This document shows, one piece after another, positions 1 through 8,445 of a stretch of 64,000 nucleotides of DNA. The stretch lies in the NCBI RefSeq assembly GCF_001675045.1, contig NZ_LYPA01000071.1, positions 124,001 to 188,000 on the forward strand, in the 5' to 3' direction. The notes beneath the pieces are model-generated. The model ran no database searches and was not told the DNA's origin. It was given only the letters and a program-made list of their open reading frames with translations. The translations under genes and the position numbers were made by a program. How positions within the stretch are numbered: position 1 is the stretch's first letter; each line of letters begins with the position of its first letter. The stretch comes from Paenibacillus oryzae (GTDB lineage Bacteria; Bacillota; Bacilli; Paenibacillales; Paenibacillaceae).

Positions 1-65
1 CGGTCAATCAGCAAAAAAGGCGGTCGATGGGGAATAATCTCCTGGATTTGGTTAATATCAAGCAT
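1..65 (-). CDS. fabZ: 3-hydroxyacyl-ACP dehydratase FabZ (5' end only)
   Basis: Only the first 21-22 codons are in the window. They read MLDINQIQEIIPHRPPFLLI followed by DR, which is the characteristic N-terminus of FabZ, the dehydratase of type II fatty acid synthesis (cytosol). The ATG at position 65 is preceded by GAGGAGCTTGAA, a good ribosome binding site. FabZ next to flhP/flhO/mbl is also seen in B. subtilis (ywpB), which supports the call. The gene is cut by the window edge, so the catalytic residues beyond the first His (in PHRPPF) cannot be checked. Confidence 0.9.
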   Translation of the reverse strand, partial: MLDINQIQEIIPHRPPFLLID

Positions 66-199
66 GTTTCAAGCTCCTCTCGTCTATTCACTGGAATAAA
101 ACATGTTCATTTCAGTCACACTATACTTATCCCTCGTAAAACTGCAGTTTGCGAAGGTTAAGATAAGGGGGCTTGGCCAAGGACCTGAAGCGTCCGGGG

Positions 200-766
200 T
201 CAAGCCTCTTTCTGATTCTGCGGCTCCTCAGGTCCGGAGGGCCTTTCGGGCTGCGACGATTGCTTGGGGTTCAATTTCCGGTAAGCACCTGCATAAACAA
301 TGGAGGTCAGGAAAGAAAAAGCAATCACCGCCCACAAAAAGCCTTCCGCAAAGGACGCCTGGAAAAAAATAAACATAATGGCGCCATAAAGCAGCACCGT
401 TGTCAGTTTGCCCATCCAGTTGGCCGGCACATTTTTTTTGCCTCGAAAATGAAGGATCAGCCCGCCAACAATCATGCCCAGATCACGCAGAAACAAAGCC
501 CCCGCCGCCCACCACGAAATATGGCCGGCATAAAGAAGCGTCACAATAACTGCGATAATCATCAGCTTGTCAGCTAGCGGGTCCAGCATCTGGCCCGCAG
601 GGGTAATCATCCCGTATCTTCTGGCAATATGTCCGTCCAGCACATCTGTAACTCCCGCCGCTATCACAACAAGAAATGCAGGAATCATATGTCCGCTGGC
701 GAAAATGATTATGTAAACGGGGATGAGAAAAAAACGCAACGCTGTTAACATATTTGGCAGATTCAA
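200..766 (-). CDS. pgsA: CDP-alcohol phosphatidyltransferase (PgsA type)
   Basis: A membrane enzyme of about 188 residues that probably transfers a phosphatidyl group from CDP-diacylglycerol to glycerol-3-phosphate in phospholipid synthesis. The family signature D-x2-DG-x2-AR-x8-G-x3-D-x3-D is complete (DVLDGHIARR then GQMLDPLAD). Several hydrophobic segments fit an integral membrane protein. I chose the TTG at 766, giving MNLPNMLTALRF: it is the usual start of the family and sits 9 nt after AGGAG. A GTG at 772 is also open but too close to that site. The C-terminal tail is short and hydrophilic (SSQPERPSGPEEPQ). A second PgsA elsewhere in the genome is possible, so the exact alcohol acceptor is inferred. 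Confidence 0.8.
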   Translation of the reverse strand: MNLPNMLTALRFFLIPVYIIIFASGHMIPAFLVVIAAGVTDVLDGHIARRYGMITPAGQMLDPLADKLMIIAVIVTLLYAGHISWWAAGALFLRDLGMIVGGLILHFRGKKNVPANWMGKLTTVLLYGAIMFIFFQASFAEGFLWAVIAFSFLTSIVYAGAYRKLNPKQSSQPERPSGPEEPQNQKEA

Positions 767-1022
767 TCGCACACGCTCCTATACATTCCTGCGGAATGCC
801 CCGCCATCGTTCCCGGTCGCAGGGACTAGCCTGCATTGTCCGGCTGTTTCAGCACCGAGAAACAATCTCTATTATAAACTACCTCCCGTCAAATGGAAAC
901 AAAGGGGCTTTCCAGGCAGCAGCCCAAAGCCCCGTTAACGCAAAAAAGCCCTCTGGAAAGCCTGAGCATCAGGCCATACAGAGAGCAGCTGCTTCTCTTC
1001 TTCTTCCTGTCGCCTTCCGGCA

Positions 1023-1541
1023 TCAGGACTCCGCAAAAATCAGATCGTAAAGATGTTGCCAGGTAGACCATTCAAACACATCATCCTTGGACGATTTGCC
1101 CAGATATACGTACCCGATATACAAACCTGCAAGCAGCATAACAACCATTATGACAGGAACTATGCTTTTGCGAAACAGCCAAAAAGCTACCCGCGCCCAA
1201 GTCGGAAAGCGTTTTTCTTCCTCATCCTCTTCAGGCCATGTTGCCTTGGTTTCCTTGGTCCGGCTTTTAGCTTTTACTTTACTATCTCCAGCCTCGGCGC
1301 TTTTCCCTCTACCCGAATTCTTCCCTTCGCCGGGAGCGCTATCGCTGCCAGATGCGCTGTTAAGCCGTTGTCTCCGCAGATCACCGCCTGGATAGATGCC
1401 CGGATATACGCCGGTTGGACTGTCGGGCGTTCGGTTGCCTCCAGCCGCATTTCCTGTCATTCTGCCGTTGCCGGCTGATTGGCGAGGCAATTCATTCCCA
1501 TTGGAATTCATCGCATCGTCGGTCATACGCATCACCTTCAT
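1023..1541 (-). CDS. EpuA family protein (annotated as 'RNA polymerase subunit beta')
   Basis: A 172-residue protein with a long, low-complexity, probably disordered N-terminal half (rich in Asn, Gly, Ser, Lys, Glu) followed by one transmembrane segment near residues 125-150 (FRKSIVPVIMVVMLLAGLYI). It ends in a conserved short extracytoplasmic tail, DVFEWSTWQHLYDLIF. This C-terminal part matches what I recall of the EpuA family (Pfam DUF often labelled DNA-directed RNA polymerase subunit beta), which typically lies just downstream of flhO/flhP in Paenibacillaceae. It starts 6 nt after the flhP stop, so it is likely co-transcribed with the flagellar genes. Function is unknown; the polymerase label is a historical name and nothing in the sequence supports an RNA polymerase role. 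Confidence 0.7.
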   Translation of the reverse strand: MKVMRMTDDAMNSNGNELPRQSAGNGRMTGNAAGGNRTPDSPTGVYPGIYPGGDLRRQRLNSASGSDSAPGEGKNSGRGKSAEAGDSKVKAKSRTKETKATWPEEDEEEKRFPTWARVAFWLFRKSIVPVIMVVMLLAGLYIGYVYLGKSSKDDVFEWSTWQHLYDLIFAES

Positions 1542-1547
1542 TCTAGC

Positions 1548-2387
1548 CTACGCGCGTATCGAGTTCGCAATGCCCATCATCGTGTCGCTGGACGATAAAG
1601 CTCTTGCTGCAAGCTGATAGGCGCGTTGAACATTGATAAGCTCCGTTATCTCGTCGGACAGCTGGACATTGGATTGCTCCAGGAAGCCTTGACGCAGAGC
1701 GATTCGATTATCCGGATCAGGTGTGACTTCTTGCACAATATCATCAGGGTTCACGCCATCGGCAATAATGAACAGATTATCGGACACCGCAGTTAATGCC
1801 GCAGGCCGGGAAACCTGAAGAAGCTTGATGCTTCCAAGCTCGATGGTATTGTTGGAAGAAACGCCCAGCACCGTTCCGTCGGCATTGACGCGCAGCGAAT
1901 AACCTCTTGGCACAACAATATTGCCCTCCACCAGGTTGCCGTTAGCGTCAGGCACATTAGCAACAACCGGATAACCATTTTCCGTTGCCAAAATCGTATC
2001 ACCGTTTGCAGCCATCGTCAACTGGAAGGCTCCATTACGGGTATAGGCTCTTGTATTGGCATCGTCGATTGTAACCTCGAACACAGCACTACCTTCAATG
2101 GCAATGTCGGTCAAATTTTCCGTTCCCTTAAGCGGACCCTGGGATAAGTTAGGCTGAATAACAGACAGCTTAGTGCCCCAGCCCTGGTTAAAATCCAGCG
2201 CTGTCCGCCTGCCGGGCTGGTTGAAGGTCTCCGGCTGATTTTTCAGATTGGTCAGCAAATCCTCGAAGGTAACCTCTTTTTTCTTATAGCCTACCGTATT
2301 TACGTTAGCAATATTGTCAGCCATGACGTCCAGCTTTTGCTGGAGCGCATTCATGGATACCATGGCATTAATCATGGAAGCGTTCAA
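1548..2387 (-). CDS. flhP: Flagellar hook-basal body protein FlhP
   Basis: A 279-residue protein of the FlgG/FlgF/FlgE rod-hook family. The N-terminal rod motif is clear (MADNIANVNTVGYKKKEVTF) and so is the C-terminal one (LSDEITELINVQRAYQLAAR, then SSDTMMGIANSIR). The central part contains the FlgE/F/G beta domain, for example FEVTIDDANTRAYTRNGAFQ. It has no signal peptide, as expected for a type III flagellar export substrate. It follows flhO with a 63-nt gap, as in the B. subtilis mbl-flhO-flhP locus. A structural part of the flagellar rod or proximal hook is likely; which exact ring or rod position is not decidable from sequence alone. Confidence 0.88.
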   Translation of the reverse strand: MNASMINAMVSMNALQQKLDVMADNIANVNTVGYKKKEVTFEDLLTNLKNQPETFNQPGRRTALDFNQGWGTKLSVIQPNLSQGPLKGTENLTDIAIEGSAVFEVTIDDANTRAYTRNGAFQLTMAANGDTILATENGYPVVANVPDANGNLVEGNIVVPRGYSLRVNADGTVLGVSSNNTIELGSIKLLQVSRPAALTAVSDNLFIIADGVNPDDIVQEVTPDPDNRIALRQGFLEQSNVQLSDEITELINVQRAYQLAARALSSSDTMMGIANSIRA

Positions 2388-2450
2388 GACAATGCATCCT
2401 CCCCTCGTTCACTTTGTGCAAAAAGCCATGCTCAGCCTATCTTGCACGGG

Positions 2451-3314
2451 CTAGATTCGGCCGATTTCATTCGCCGCTTTTTGCAGGCTTTGATCGTAGA
2501 ACTGAATGACCTTTTGGTTGGCCTCGTAAGCTCTCAGGGCCGCCATCAGATCCACGGCAGATTGGGCGGCATCCACATTGGAGCGTTCCACATAGCCTTG
2601 ACGAACCTCAACGCGGTCTCCCGCGCCGATAAGGGCAGCTTGTCCATTATCATCCGCAAACCGGAAATTGCCGTTGCCTTCCCGTACAAGCTGATTCGGA
2701 TTTTCGATCCGGGTAATCATCAACTGGTTTCCGACCGCATTGCCGTTGCCGTCCAGGAAGGTTTGGTTTTCCGTCAGCACCAGATCATCAAGCCCAACGC
2801 CGGCAGGAAGCTGGATCGGATTGCCGCCAACGTCAAGCACGTTGGAGCCGTCGCTCGCCAGCAAAAAGCCTCCGCCGTCCAGCGTAAACGCCCCGCCTCT
2901 TGTATAGCGGATTTCTCCGTTCTGGTCACGCACCGTAAAAAACGCCTGCGGCTGAAACACGGCAGTGCCGTCATCCGTAATCGCTTTGCCGGATGCGTCA
3001 AAAGCAAGGCCGTTTAGCTCCAGATTGGAAACAAGGGCAAAATCGGACGAGCGGTTGGTCTGCATCAAATCGCCTTGTACGTGAATGGACAAGCTTTCTT
3101 CCGCAAAAACGCCGCTGGTCCAGGTGCCGATCGACGCGCGTTCAGCGTTTTGCACTCCAGTCATGGAAAGCAGCATCTCCGGAAAAGAACGAGTAACCGC
3201 ATTAATCTGCTTGTATCCCGGCGTATTCAGGTTGGCTATATTATTTGTAACGGTATCGTGACGGCGCTGCTGGGCAATCATGCCAGACGCAGCCGTGTAC
3301 AAACCTCTCAGCAT
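2451..3314 (-). CDS. flhO: Flagellar hook-basal body protein FlhO
   Basis: A 287-residue rod/hook family protein. The N-terminus MLRGLYTAASGMIAQQRRHD with NNIANLNTPGYKQ is the classic flagellar basal-body rod signature. The C-terminus VDAAQSAVDLMAALRAYEAN is the matching C-terminal signature. It is paired with flhP just downstream. Upstream on the minus strand there is a sequence TCCGATAT (positions 3359-3366) resembling a sigma-D -10 element (consensus GCCGATAA), but I see no convincing TAAA -35 at the right distance, so sigma-D control is only suggested by the known B. subtilis locus. AGGAGGATAACG precedes the ATG and provides the ribosome binding site. Confidence 0.88.
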   Translation of the reverse strand: MLRGLYTAASGMIAQQRRHDTVTNNIANLNTPGYKQINAVTRSFPEMLLSMTGVQNAERASIGTWTSGVFAEESLSIHVQGDLMQTNRSSDFALVSNLELNGLAFDASGKAITDDGTAVFQPQAFFTVRDQNGEIRYTRGGAFTLDGGGFLLASDGSNVLDVGGNPIQLPAGVGLDDLVLTENQTFLDGNGNAVGNQLMITRIENPNQLVREGNGNFRFADDNGQAALIGAGDRVEVRQGYVERSNVDAAQSAVDLMAALRAYEANQKVIQFYDQSLQKAANEIGRI

Positions 3315-3469
3315 CGTTATCCTCCTGTCCTGGTTGGCAAAAGTCAGGCCTCTACTTTATATCGGACGAAATTCGGCAAGTCTGAATAGCCGCTGCATGA
3401 GACCATAGGCTTATTTCCGCCTCGGCGCGCCCCCCTAAGGCGCCCTACCCGCGAAATGCCCTGCTCCCG

Positions 3470-4459
3470 CTATTTTTGAAGCTTGTCCAGATTGTCCAGC
3501 AGAATGCCTGTCCCTTTCACTACGCAGTGCATGGGGTTCTCCGCTACAAGCACCGGCACCCTTAGCTCTTCTGCCAGCAAAGTATCCAGTCCGCCCAGCA
3601 GCGCTCCGCCGCCTGTCAAAATAACACCGCGGTCGATAATGTCCGCCGACAGCTCGGGAGGCGTCTGCTCCAGCACGTATTTTGCGGCCGCAACCACAGA
3701 CATGACGGGATCCCTCAATGCTTCTCTTACTTCTCCGGTGCGGATCGTAACGCTTTGCGGAAGACCCGACACCATATCGCGTCCGCGGATATCGATTTCC
3801 CCGCGCGTGCCATCATCGTAAACCGAGCCTATCTTAATCTTAATATCTTCGCTGGTCCTTTCGCCGATCAGCAGCTTGTACTTATTTTTGATGTACTTCA
3901 TAATGGCATCGTCAAACTTGTCGCCTGCCACCTTGATGGAGGAAGCCGTAACGATGTCGCCCATGGACAAGACGGCTACGTCCGTTGTTCCGCCTCCGAT
4001 ATCGACGACCATATTGCCGCTAGGCTGGAAAATATCCATTCCAGCCCCGATTGCGGCCGCCTTTGGCTCCTCCTCCAGATACACTTCCTTGGCGCCGCTT
4101 CGTTCAGCCGCCTCCCGAATCGCTTTCTGCTCCACCGACGTTATATTTGTAGGAGCGCAGATAAGGATGCGCGGACGGCTGAACCATTTGCGGCCATCAA
4201 CCCGGTCAATAAACGCTTTCAACATAATTTCCGTAATTTCGAAGTCAGCAATAACGCCATCCCGAAGCGGCCTGATGGCAATAATATTGCCTGGCGTGCG
4301 CCCCACCATCCGATGGGCATCCTCGCCAACCGCCAGCACCTTCTTGCTGTCGCTTTCGATGGCAACAACCGAAGGCTCGTCAAGCACGACGCCTTTTCCT
4401 TTCACATGAATGGATACATTGGCCGTCCCAAGATCAATCCCGATATCCTTGCTCAGCAT
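3470..4459 (-). CDS. mbl: Rod-shape determining actin homologue Mbl
   Basis: MreB/Mbl-type bacterial actin of 329 residues that assembles on the inner face of the membrane and guides lateral cell-wall synthesis. The ATPase motifs are present: phosphate-1 loop DIGIDLGTANV near the start, phosphate-2 MVVDIGGGTTDVAVLS near residue 155, and the adenosine motif VILTGGGALLGGL near residue 280. Its neighbourhood (spoIIID upstream, flhO downstream) identifies it as Mbl rather than MreB or MreBH. I start it at the ATG at 4459 because GGGGGA lies 10 nt upstream. A longer ATG start at 4477 (adding MGDFSL) would consume that ribosome binding site. Confidence 0.93.
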   Translation of the reverse strand: MLSKDIGIDLGTANVSIHVKGKGVVLDEPSVVAIESDSKKVLAVGEDAHRMVGRTPGNIIAIRPLRDGVIADFEITEIMLKAFIDRVDGRKWFSRPRILICAPTNITSVEQKAIREAAERSGAKEVYLEEEPKAAAIGAGMDIFQPSGNMVVDIGGGTTDVAVLSMGDIVTASSIKVAGDKFDDAIMKYIKNKYKLLIGERTSEDIKIKIGSVYDDGTRGEIDIRGRDMVSGLPQSVTIRTGEVREALRDPVMSVVAAAKYVLEQTPPELSADIIDRGVILTGGGALLGGLDTLLAEELRVPVLVAENPMHCVVKGTGILLDNLDKLQK

Positions 4460-4695
4460 AAGGCTAAAGTCCCCCAACCAATAATGTTAATCAACGCTCA
4501 TAATCGTTCCATTTGCATTATTCGCCAAAAAGGACAAAATTCCTCTATGCACGGCAAAAATAATAAATCGGCACGCAGCCCCATCGCTCCGGGACGGCCA
4601 ATAGCTGCTGCAAGACTGTTCAAAAACCGCACTCCGATGCAAGGCATGTCTAGAGACATGGCCGGAGCCTTATACAGAGCATGCAAGATGCGACT

Positions 4696-4983
4696 TTACG
4701 CCTTCCCCGCCGCAAGCACCTCCCGCTTTTTCCCGCTGTTCTTTTTATATTTGATCTTGGTCGCTTCTCCTCCTCTCAAATGCCGGATGGATTTGTGGTA
4801 TTCGAGAATGTGCTTGACCTGATCGGCCAAATCAGGGTTGATTTCCGGCAGACGTTCGGTCAAATCCTTATGCACCGTGCTTTTGGACACGCCGAACTCT
4901 TTTGCGATTGTGCGCACCGTATGCTTCGTTTCCACGATGCAGCGGCCTATTTTAATGGTTCGCTCTTTGATGTAATCGTGCAC
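4696..4983 (-). CDS. spoIIID: Sporulation transcription factor SpoIIID
   Basis: A 95-residue DNA-binding regulator of the mother-cell sporulation programme, acting between sigma-E and sigma-K. The helix-turn-helix VRTIAKEFGVSKSTVHKDLT is near-identical to what I know of B. subtilis SpoIIID, and the basic tail (LRGGEATKIKYKK) is kept. The start is a GTG at 4983, giving VHDYIKERTIKIG. It is preceded by GGGAGGCGGGAAC, a strong ribosome binding site. An in-frame ATG 27 codons upstream is not used by the family. It lies between spoIIQ and mbl as in other Bacillales. Confidence 0.95.
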   Translation of the reverse strand: MHDYIKERTIKIGRCIVETKHTVRTIAKEFGVSKSTVHKDLTERLPEINPDLADQVKHILEYHKSIRHLRGGEATKIKYKKNSGKKREVLAAGKA

Positions 4984-5016
4984 GTTCCCGCCTCCCTGCT
5001 GTAGATAGTTTGGTAC

Positions 5017-5044
5017 AGTATATGAGGGGAGTGGGCATATATTC
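5017..5044 (-). promoter_or_regulatory. Candidate sigma-E promoter of spoIIID
   Basis: On the minus strand, GAATATA (5044-5038) is followed by a 13-nt spacer and CATATACT (5024-5017). This fits the sigma-E consensus -35 KMATATT and -10 CATACAMT closely. It lies 33 nt upstream of the spoIIID GTG. B. subtilis spoIIID is sigma-E dependent, so position and motif agree. A nearby TGACAAG sequence on the plus strand (about 5059-5065) could be a SpoIIID autoregulatory site, but that is weaker. Confidence 0.6.
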
Positions 5045-5098
5045 TTTATGTCCAAGCGTGACAAGCCTTGAAAGTGAATAATTTTTCAAAATAACAAA

Positions 5099-5126
5099 GC
5101 GGGCAAGGGAATAATCCCTTGCCCGC
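5099..5126 (-). terminator. Rho-independent terminator of spoIIQ
   Basis: A perfect 12-bp GC-rich inverted repeat (GCGGGCAAGGGA and its complement) with a 4-nt loop. On the minus strand it is followed by a broken T-tract (TTTGTTATTTTG). It lies 32 nt past the spoIIQ stop and separates it from the spoIIID promoter. Confidence 0.85.
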
Positions 5127-5157
5127 CGCGGCTTCAGCTATAGTTCTCTGGATGCAG

Positions 5158-5925
5158 TTATTCCGTAATATAGTCCTTCGGATTAACGGAATCTCCATTT
5201 AGGCGAGTTTCAAAGTGAAGGTGAATGCCTGTTTCGGCTTCCTGCTCGCTGCGTCCGGCCTTAGCAATGACCGTGCCCTGATTCACGCTGTCGCCTTCCT
5301 CCACTTCAACGCCGGCCAAACTGTGGTATACGGTAACCAGCCCGTTGCCATGGCTGATTTCAACAATATTACCTAACAAGGGATGGCTATCGGCCCTGGT
5401 AACCTTGCCGGACATAGCCGCCAATACATCAAAGGCGACTCCGTCGGGATGAACAAAGTCAACGCCAGTGTGCGGCGCGAAGGTTGAACCCACCTGTACG
5501 ACAGCTGCCTCCTTGTCGGATTGGCTGCCTTTTTCATCATAAAAACCGACATCAACCTGCAGGTCTTCCACTTTGCTTACCGGCCACTGCATAATCTCGT
5601 TGCTTGCGACTTCCTCCACTACATTGCCATCGCCGCCGCCAACACCATTTTCCTGCTTCGTGCCCTCTTGCTGTCCGCCCTCTTGCGTCACCTCAGTGCC
5701 GTCTTCCGGAGCCGTTGTTGGCTTGGCCGGATCATTGCCCTGATAGATCCACATTAAGGTTACAATAATTGCTGCCGCAGCCATGAAGATTGCTGGAGAA
5801 ACCCAACGCTTTGCGAATAGTTTCTTCAGTCCGCTGCTAGATTTGGCGGCAGATGCTCCTCCCAGACTATTTTTGGGAGTTTCTTCGGGTCTTTGCTTCC
5901 CTTTGTTTTGGTTTTGATCATTCAT
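5158..5925 (-). CDS. spoIIQ: Stage II sporulation protein SpoIIQ (LytM/M23 domain)
   Basis: A 255-residue forespore membrane protein that forms the engulfment and channel complex with SpoIIIAH. One transmembrane segment lies near residues 42-62 (SPAIFMAAAAIIVTLMWIY), followed by a Glu/Gly-rich linker and a C-terminal LytM (M23) domain. That domain carries HTGVDF and HLHFE, so both the HxxxD and the HxH metal-binding motifs look intact. In B. subtilis SpoIIQ the first His is, as I recall, replaced and the protein is not an active peptidase. A sigma-F promoter and a terminator frame the gene, so it is probably monocistronic. Confidence 0.93.
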   Translation of the reverse strand: MNDQNQNKGKQRPEETPKNSLGGASAAKSSSGLKKLFAKRWVSPAIFMAAAAIIVTLMWIYQGNDPAKPTTAPEDGTEVTQEGGQQEGTKQENGVGGGDGNVVEEVASNEIMQWPVSKVEDLQVDVGFYDEKGSQSDKEAAVVQVGSTFAPHTGVDFVHPDGVAFDVLAAMSGKVTRADSHPLLGNIVEISHGNGLVTVYHSLAGVEVEEGDSVNQGTVIAKAGRSEQEAETGIHLHFETRLNGDSVNPKDYITE

Positions 5926-5944
5926 TAGCGATCACCTCACTAGC

Positions 5945-5973
5945 CATTGTTGCCATATCTAACGGCTTTATAC
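5945..5973 (-). promoter_or_regulatory. Candidate sigma-F promoter of spoIIQ
   Basis: On the minus strand GTATA (5973-5969), a 14-nt spacer and GGCAACAATG (5954-5945) match the sigma-F pattern GYWTA - about 15 nt - GGNRANANTW at all but one fixed base. It lies about 20 nt upstream of the spoIIQ start. B. subtilis spoIIQ is a sigma-F gene. Confidence 0.65.
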
Positions 5974-5990
5974 GTGAGGCTTATCATTTT

Positions 5991-7232
5991 TTACGAGGAT
6001 AGAGTCATTGGTAGCTTAGAAGCTTGTACGATGGAAGCTCCCGAATAATAGTGCTGCAATATATCAACCGCCGTTTTCCCTTCCTTGGCCATGCCATTAG
6101 CCCCCCATTGGCTCATTCCGACCCCATGACCCATGCCATAGGTTGTAAAGGAAATCTTTTTCCCGTCAATCTTCCAAGTGAATTGCGACGAGGCCAGACC
6201 CAGCTTCTCCCGCACCTCTCTTCCAGTAAACAAAACGCCGTTAATTTTGACCTCCTTTACCCGGTTGCCCTCCGTTTCGGAAACCAGCTTTATAACCGGC
6301 TTCCCCTTTGCCGCTTTGCCGGACAAACCCAGCTTGGCATAAAGCTCGCTCTGCCGAAGCTCCGTCTGCTGCTTATATCTCGGCGACAGCTCCTTGTCCC
6401 ACGGGCTGGCTACGCTTCGCAAATAAGGAAGCTGCAGCTCCCAATACTCCTCCGAATTTTCGGTATAGCCATTGCTGGTGGAAAAAAAGGCCGCTTCAAT
6501 CGGACCGCCGTTGTAGGTAATAATCAGACCTCTTGTTTCCGCAACGGCTTGCTCCAGCTTTTTGAATGGCTCCGCATCGGCTCCGCCTGGCCAGCGCTCC
6601 AAAAGCTCCTTTCTGGGAATATAGACCTGATGCTGTATTGTATTGGTTACATCTGCGCCTTTTTTCTTCAATGCCTCGTCAGAAGCGGATGAAAGCTTTC
6701 TTACAATATACGTTCTGGCCGCTATCGCCTGCGCCTTCAGCGCCTCCAGCTCGAAATCGGCCGTCATTTCCCCGGCAAGCACGCCAAGCACGTAGGTTTC
6801 CAGCGGAACCTTCTCCACCTTCTTTTTGGCGCTCAAATAAACCTTTACCTGCACCTTGTCCAGCGGCCCTGCCGCCCCGGAGGCCAGCGGCTTGGCTGCA
6901 GCAGGTTTCTCCGATGCTTGGAGGCGTCCCTCACTACCCGCGCCGTCTTCTGCTCCATCGCCGGTCGTTACCGGTTCGGATGGGCCCACCTGCTCTTTCG
7001 CAACAGCCCCTGCACGCTCACGCACGTCTTCATCCCGCAGGCCTTGTCCTCCCGATGCAGATGCTAAGCTGCGGCTAGGAATGTTATCCGCTCCGGCATT
7101 TTGTTGAATTCCTATTTCAGACCCTCTACTGATTCCGGGATGCAGCTTTGAGAGAAACCCCTCCATTCCAAATACAACACCGCCTAGCAAAATTCCGGCC
7201 ATAAAAAGAAGGCTCCATTGCTTTCCGCTCAT
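5991..7232 (-). CDS. spoIID: Stage II sporulation protein SpoIID
   Basis: A lytic transglycosylase of the DMP engulfment machinery that cuts glycan strands in the septal wall. One N-terminal membrane anchor (WSLLFMAGILLGGVVFGM) is followed by a low-complexity linker of roughly 90 residues, then the SpoIID domain: VPLETYVLGVLAGEM with the catalytic-region Glu, ALKAQAIAARTY, and near the end YGMGHGVGMSQWGANGMA. At 413 residues it is longer than B. subtilis SpoIID (about 343 as I recall), the extra length being in the linker. It lies just upstream of spoIIQ, matching other Bacillales, but murA, which normally precedes it, is 7 kb away because the ribose and oxidoreductase genes intervene. Confidence 0.92.
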   Translation of the reverse strand: MSGKQWSLLFMAGILLGGVVFGMEGFLSKLHPGISRGSEIGIQQNAGADNIPSRSLASASGGQGLRDEDVRERAGAVAKEQVGPSEPVTTGDGAEDGAGSEGRLQASEKPAAAKPLASGAAGPLDKVQVKVYLSAKKKVEKVPLETYVLGVLAGEMTADFELEALKAQAIAARTYIVRKLSSASDEALKKKGADVTNTIQHQVYIPRKELLERWPGGADAEPFKKLEQAVAETRGLIITYNGGPIEAAFFSTSNGYTENSEEYWELQLPYLRSVASPWDKELSPRYKQQTELRQSELYAKLGLSGKAAKGKPVIKLVSETEGNRVKEVKINGVLFTGREVREKLGLASSQFTWKIDGKKISFTTYGMGHGVGMSQWGANGMAKEGKTAVDILQHYYSGASIVQASKLPMTLSS

Positions 7233-7390
7233 CCGCGCTCCTTTCCTCCAGCGTTTTGTATAGAAAACTCCGGCTAAAACGCTCGTTTTGATGATTGTCC
7301 GGATACTGTATTCTATGATTGCCTTTGGTAGGTTAGAATGCTATCTCCCCTAGTTGAAGAGAATTCGTGCTAGAGGCATAGAGCATCGAT

Positions 7391-7419
7391 TTGACATAGG
7401 AAATGTTTAATTATACGAT
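7391..7419 (+). promoter_or_regulatory. Candidate sigma-A promoter of the quinone oxidoreductase gene
   Basis: TTGACA (7391-7396), a 17-nt spacer and TACGAT (7414-7419) form a plausible housekeeping promoter 45 nt upstream of the start at 7465. The -35 is perfect and the -10 is fair. Confidence 0.5.
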
Positions 7420-7464
7420 TGTTATTATGAAACATAGTTCCATTAGATGAAACAGGAGGTCGTT

Positions 7465-8445
7465 ATGAAAGCTATAGTCGTTGATCAATTTGGCCCCATC
7501 GAGCACATGAGCTACAGGGATGTAAATATTCCAGCCTTCGGCCCGAAGCAGCTATTAATAAAAGTGGTTATAACAAGCATAAATTTTGCGGATATCAAGG
7601 CGCGCCACGGCGGAAAAGGCGCTTCGACTCCTTACATACCTGGTCTTGAGGCTGCCGGCATTGTCGCACAAGCAGGAGAAGAAGTCAGCGGATTTACAGT
7701 AGGTCAGAGGGTTTTAGCATTTCCTCAGCAGGGTACATATGCCGAATATGCCGTAGCGGACGAGGCTTTGACCTTTACCCTTCCAGAGGCGGTTACCTTT
7801 GAAATGGCGGCGGCCAGCGGCATTGTCGGTTTTTTGTCATGGAAGCTGCTTGCTGATGTAGCCTGCATGAAAAAAGGAGAAAATGTCCTCATTTATGCAG
7901 CAGCAGGTGGTGTAGGAGGCGCTTCTATTCAAATAGCCAAGTCTCTGGGCGCTGCCAGCGTCATTGGCATTGTTGGCGATGATTCAAAGCAAATAGCGGC
8001 GGAGGATGCGGGCGCCGACCATGTGCTGGTATACAGAGGAGAGGATTTTTCAGCCCAAGTTAAGGAATGGACTCAAGGCAGGGGCGCCGATATTATTCTG
8101 GATTCTGTCGGAGGTGAACTGACAACCCTGAGCATGGGCTGCCTCGCCCGCTTTGGCCGTTTGGTCGCATTCGGCAACTCCAGTGGTCAATATGGACAAA
8201 TCTCAACAGCCGAGCTTCATGCCAGTTGCCGCTCTGTACTGGGCTTTAGCCTTGGCACAACAAGAAAAGAACAGCCGGAAACGTTAAGGGATACGGCCCA
8301 TCACGTTTTCCGGCTGCTCCAAAACGGGCAGCTTCAAGTTCAGATCAGTCAGAAGCTCCCCCTCGCCGACGCCGCTTTGGGACATCAACTGGTGGAAAGC
8401 AGGCAAAGCACGGGAAAACTGTTGCTTCAAGTGTCAGGTTGTTGA
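7465..8445 (+). CDS. Zinc-independent quinone oxidoreductase (MDR family)
   Basis: A 326-residue cytosolic NADPH-dependent alcohol dehydrogenase-like (MDR) enzyme of the quinone reductase/zeta-crystallin branch. It has an N-terminal GroES-like fold (YIPGLEAAGIVAQAGEEV) and a Rossmann domain with the nucleotide motif AAAGGVGGASIQIAK (near residues 150-165), then GADIILDSVGGE. The zinc ligands of true alcohol dehydrogenases are absent. The start is the ATG at 7465, which has AGGAGG 5 nt upstream; an ATG at 7447 overlaps that site. It is a lone plus-strand gene, and its last 12 nt overlap the 3' end of the convergent rbsR. Substrate unknown. Confidence 0.82.
   Translation: MKAIVVDQFGPIEHMSYRDVNIPAFGPKQLLIKVVITSINFADIKARHGGKGASTPYIPGLEAAGIVAQAGEEVSGFTVGQRVLAFPQQGTYAEYAVADEALTFTLPEAVTFEMAAASGIVGFLSWKLLADVACMKKGENVLIYAAAGGVGGASIQIAKSLGAASVIGIVGDDSKQIAAEDAGADHVLVYRGEDFSAQVKEWTQGRGADIILDSVGGELTTLSMGCLARFGRLVAFGNSSGQYGQISTAELHASCRSVLGFSLGTTRKEQPETLRDTAHHVFRLLQNGQLQVQISQKLPLADAALGHQLVESRQSTGKLLLQVSGC

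Noticed and set aside
773..1022. Terminator between epuA and the pgsA-type gene
   Set aside because: There are several inverted repeats (GGCTTTCCAG at 906 and its complement at 953, GCCTGA/TCAGGC at 960-974) and an A-run, but no stem lies directly before the T-run on the minus strand.
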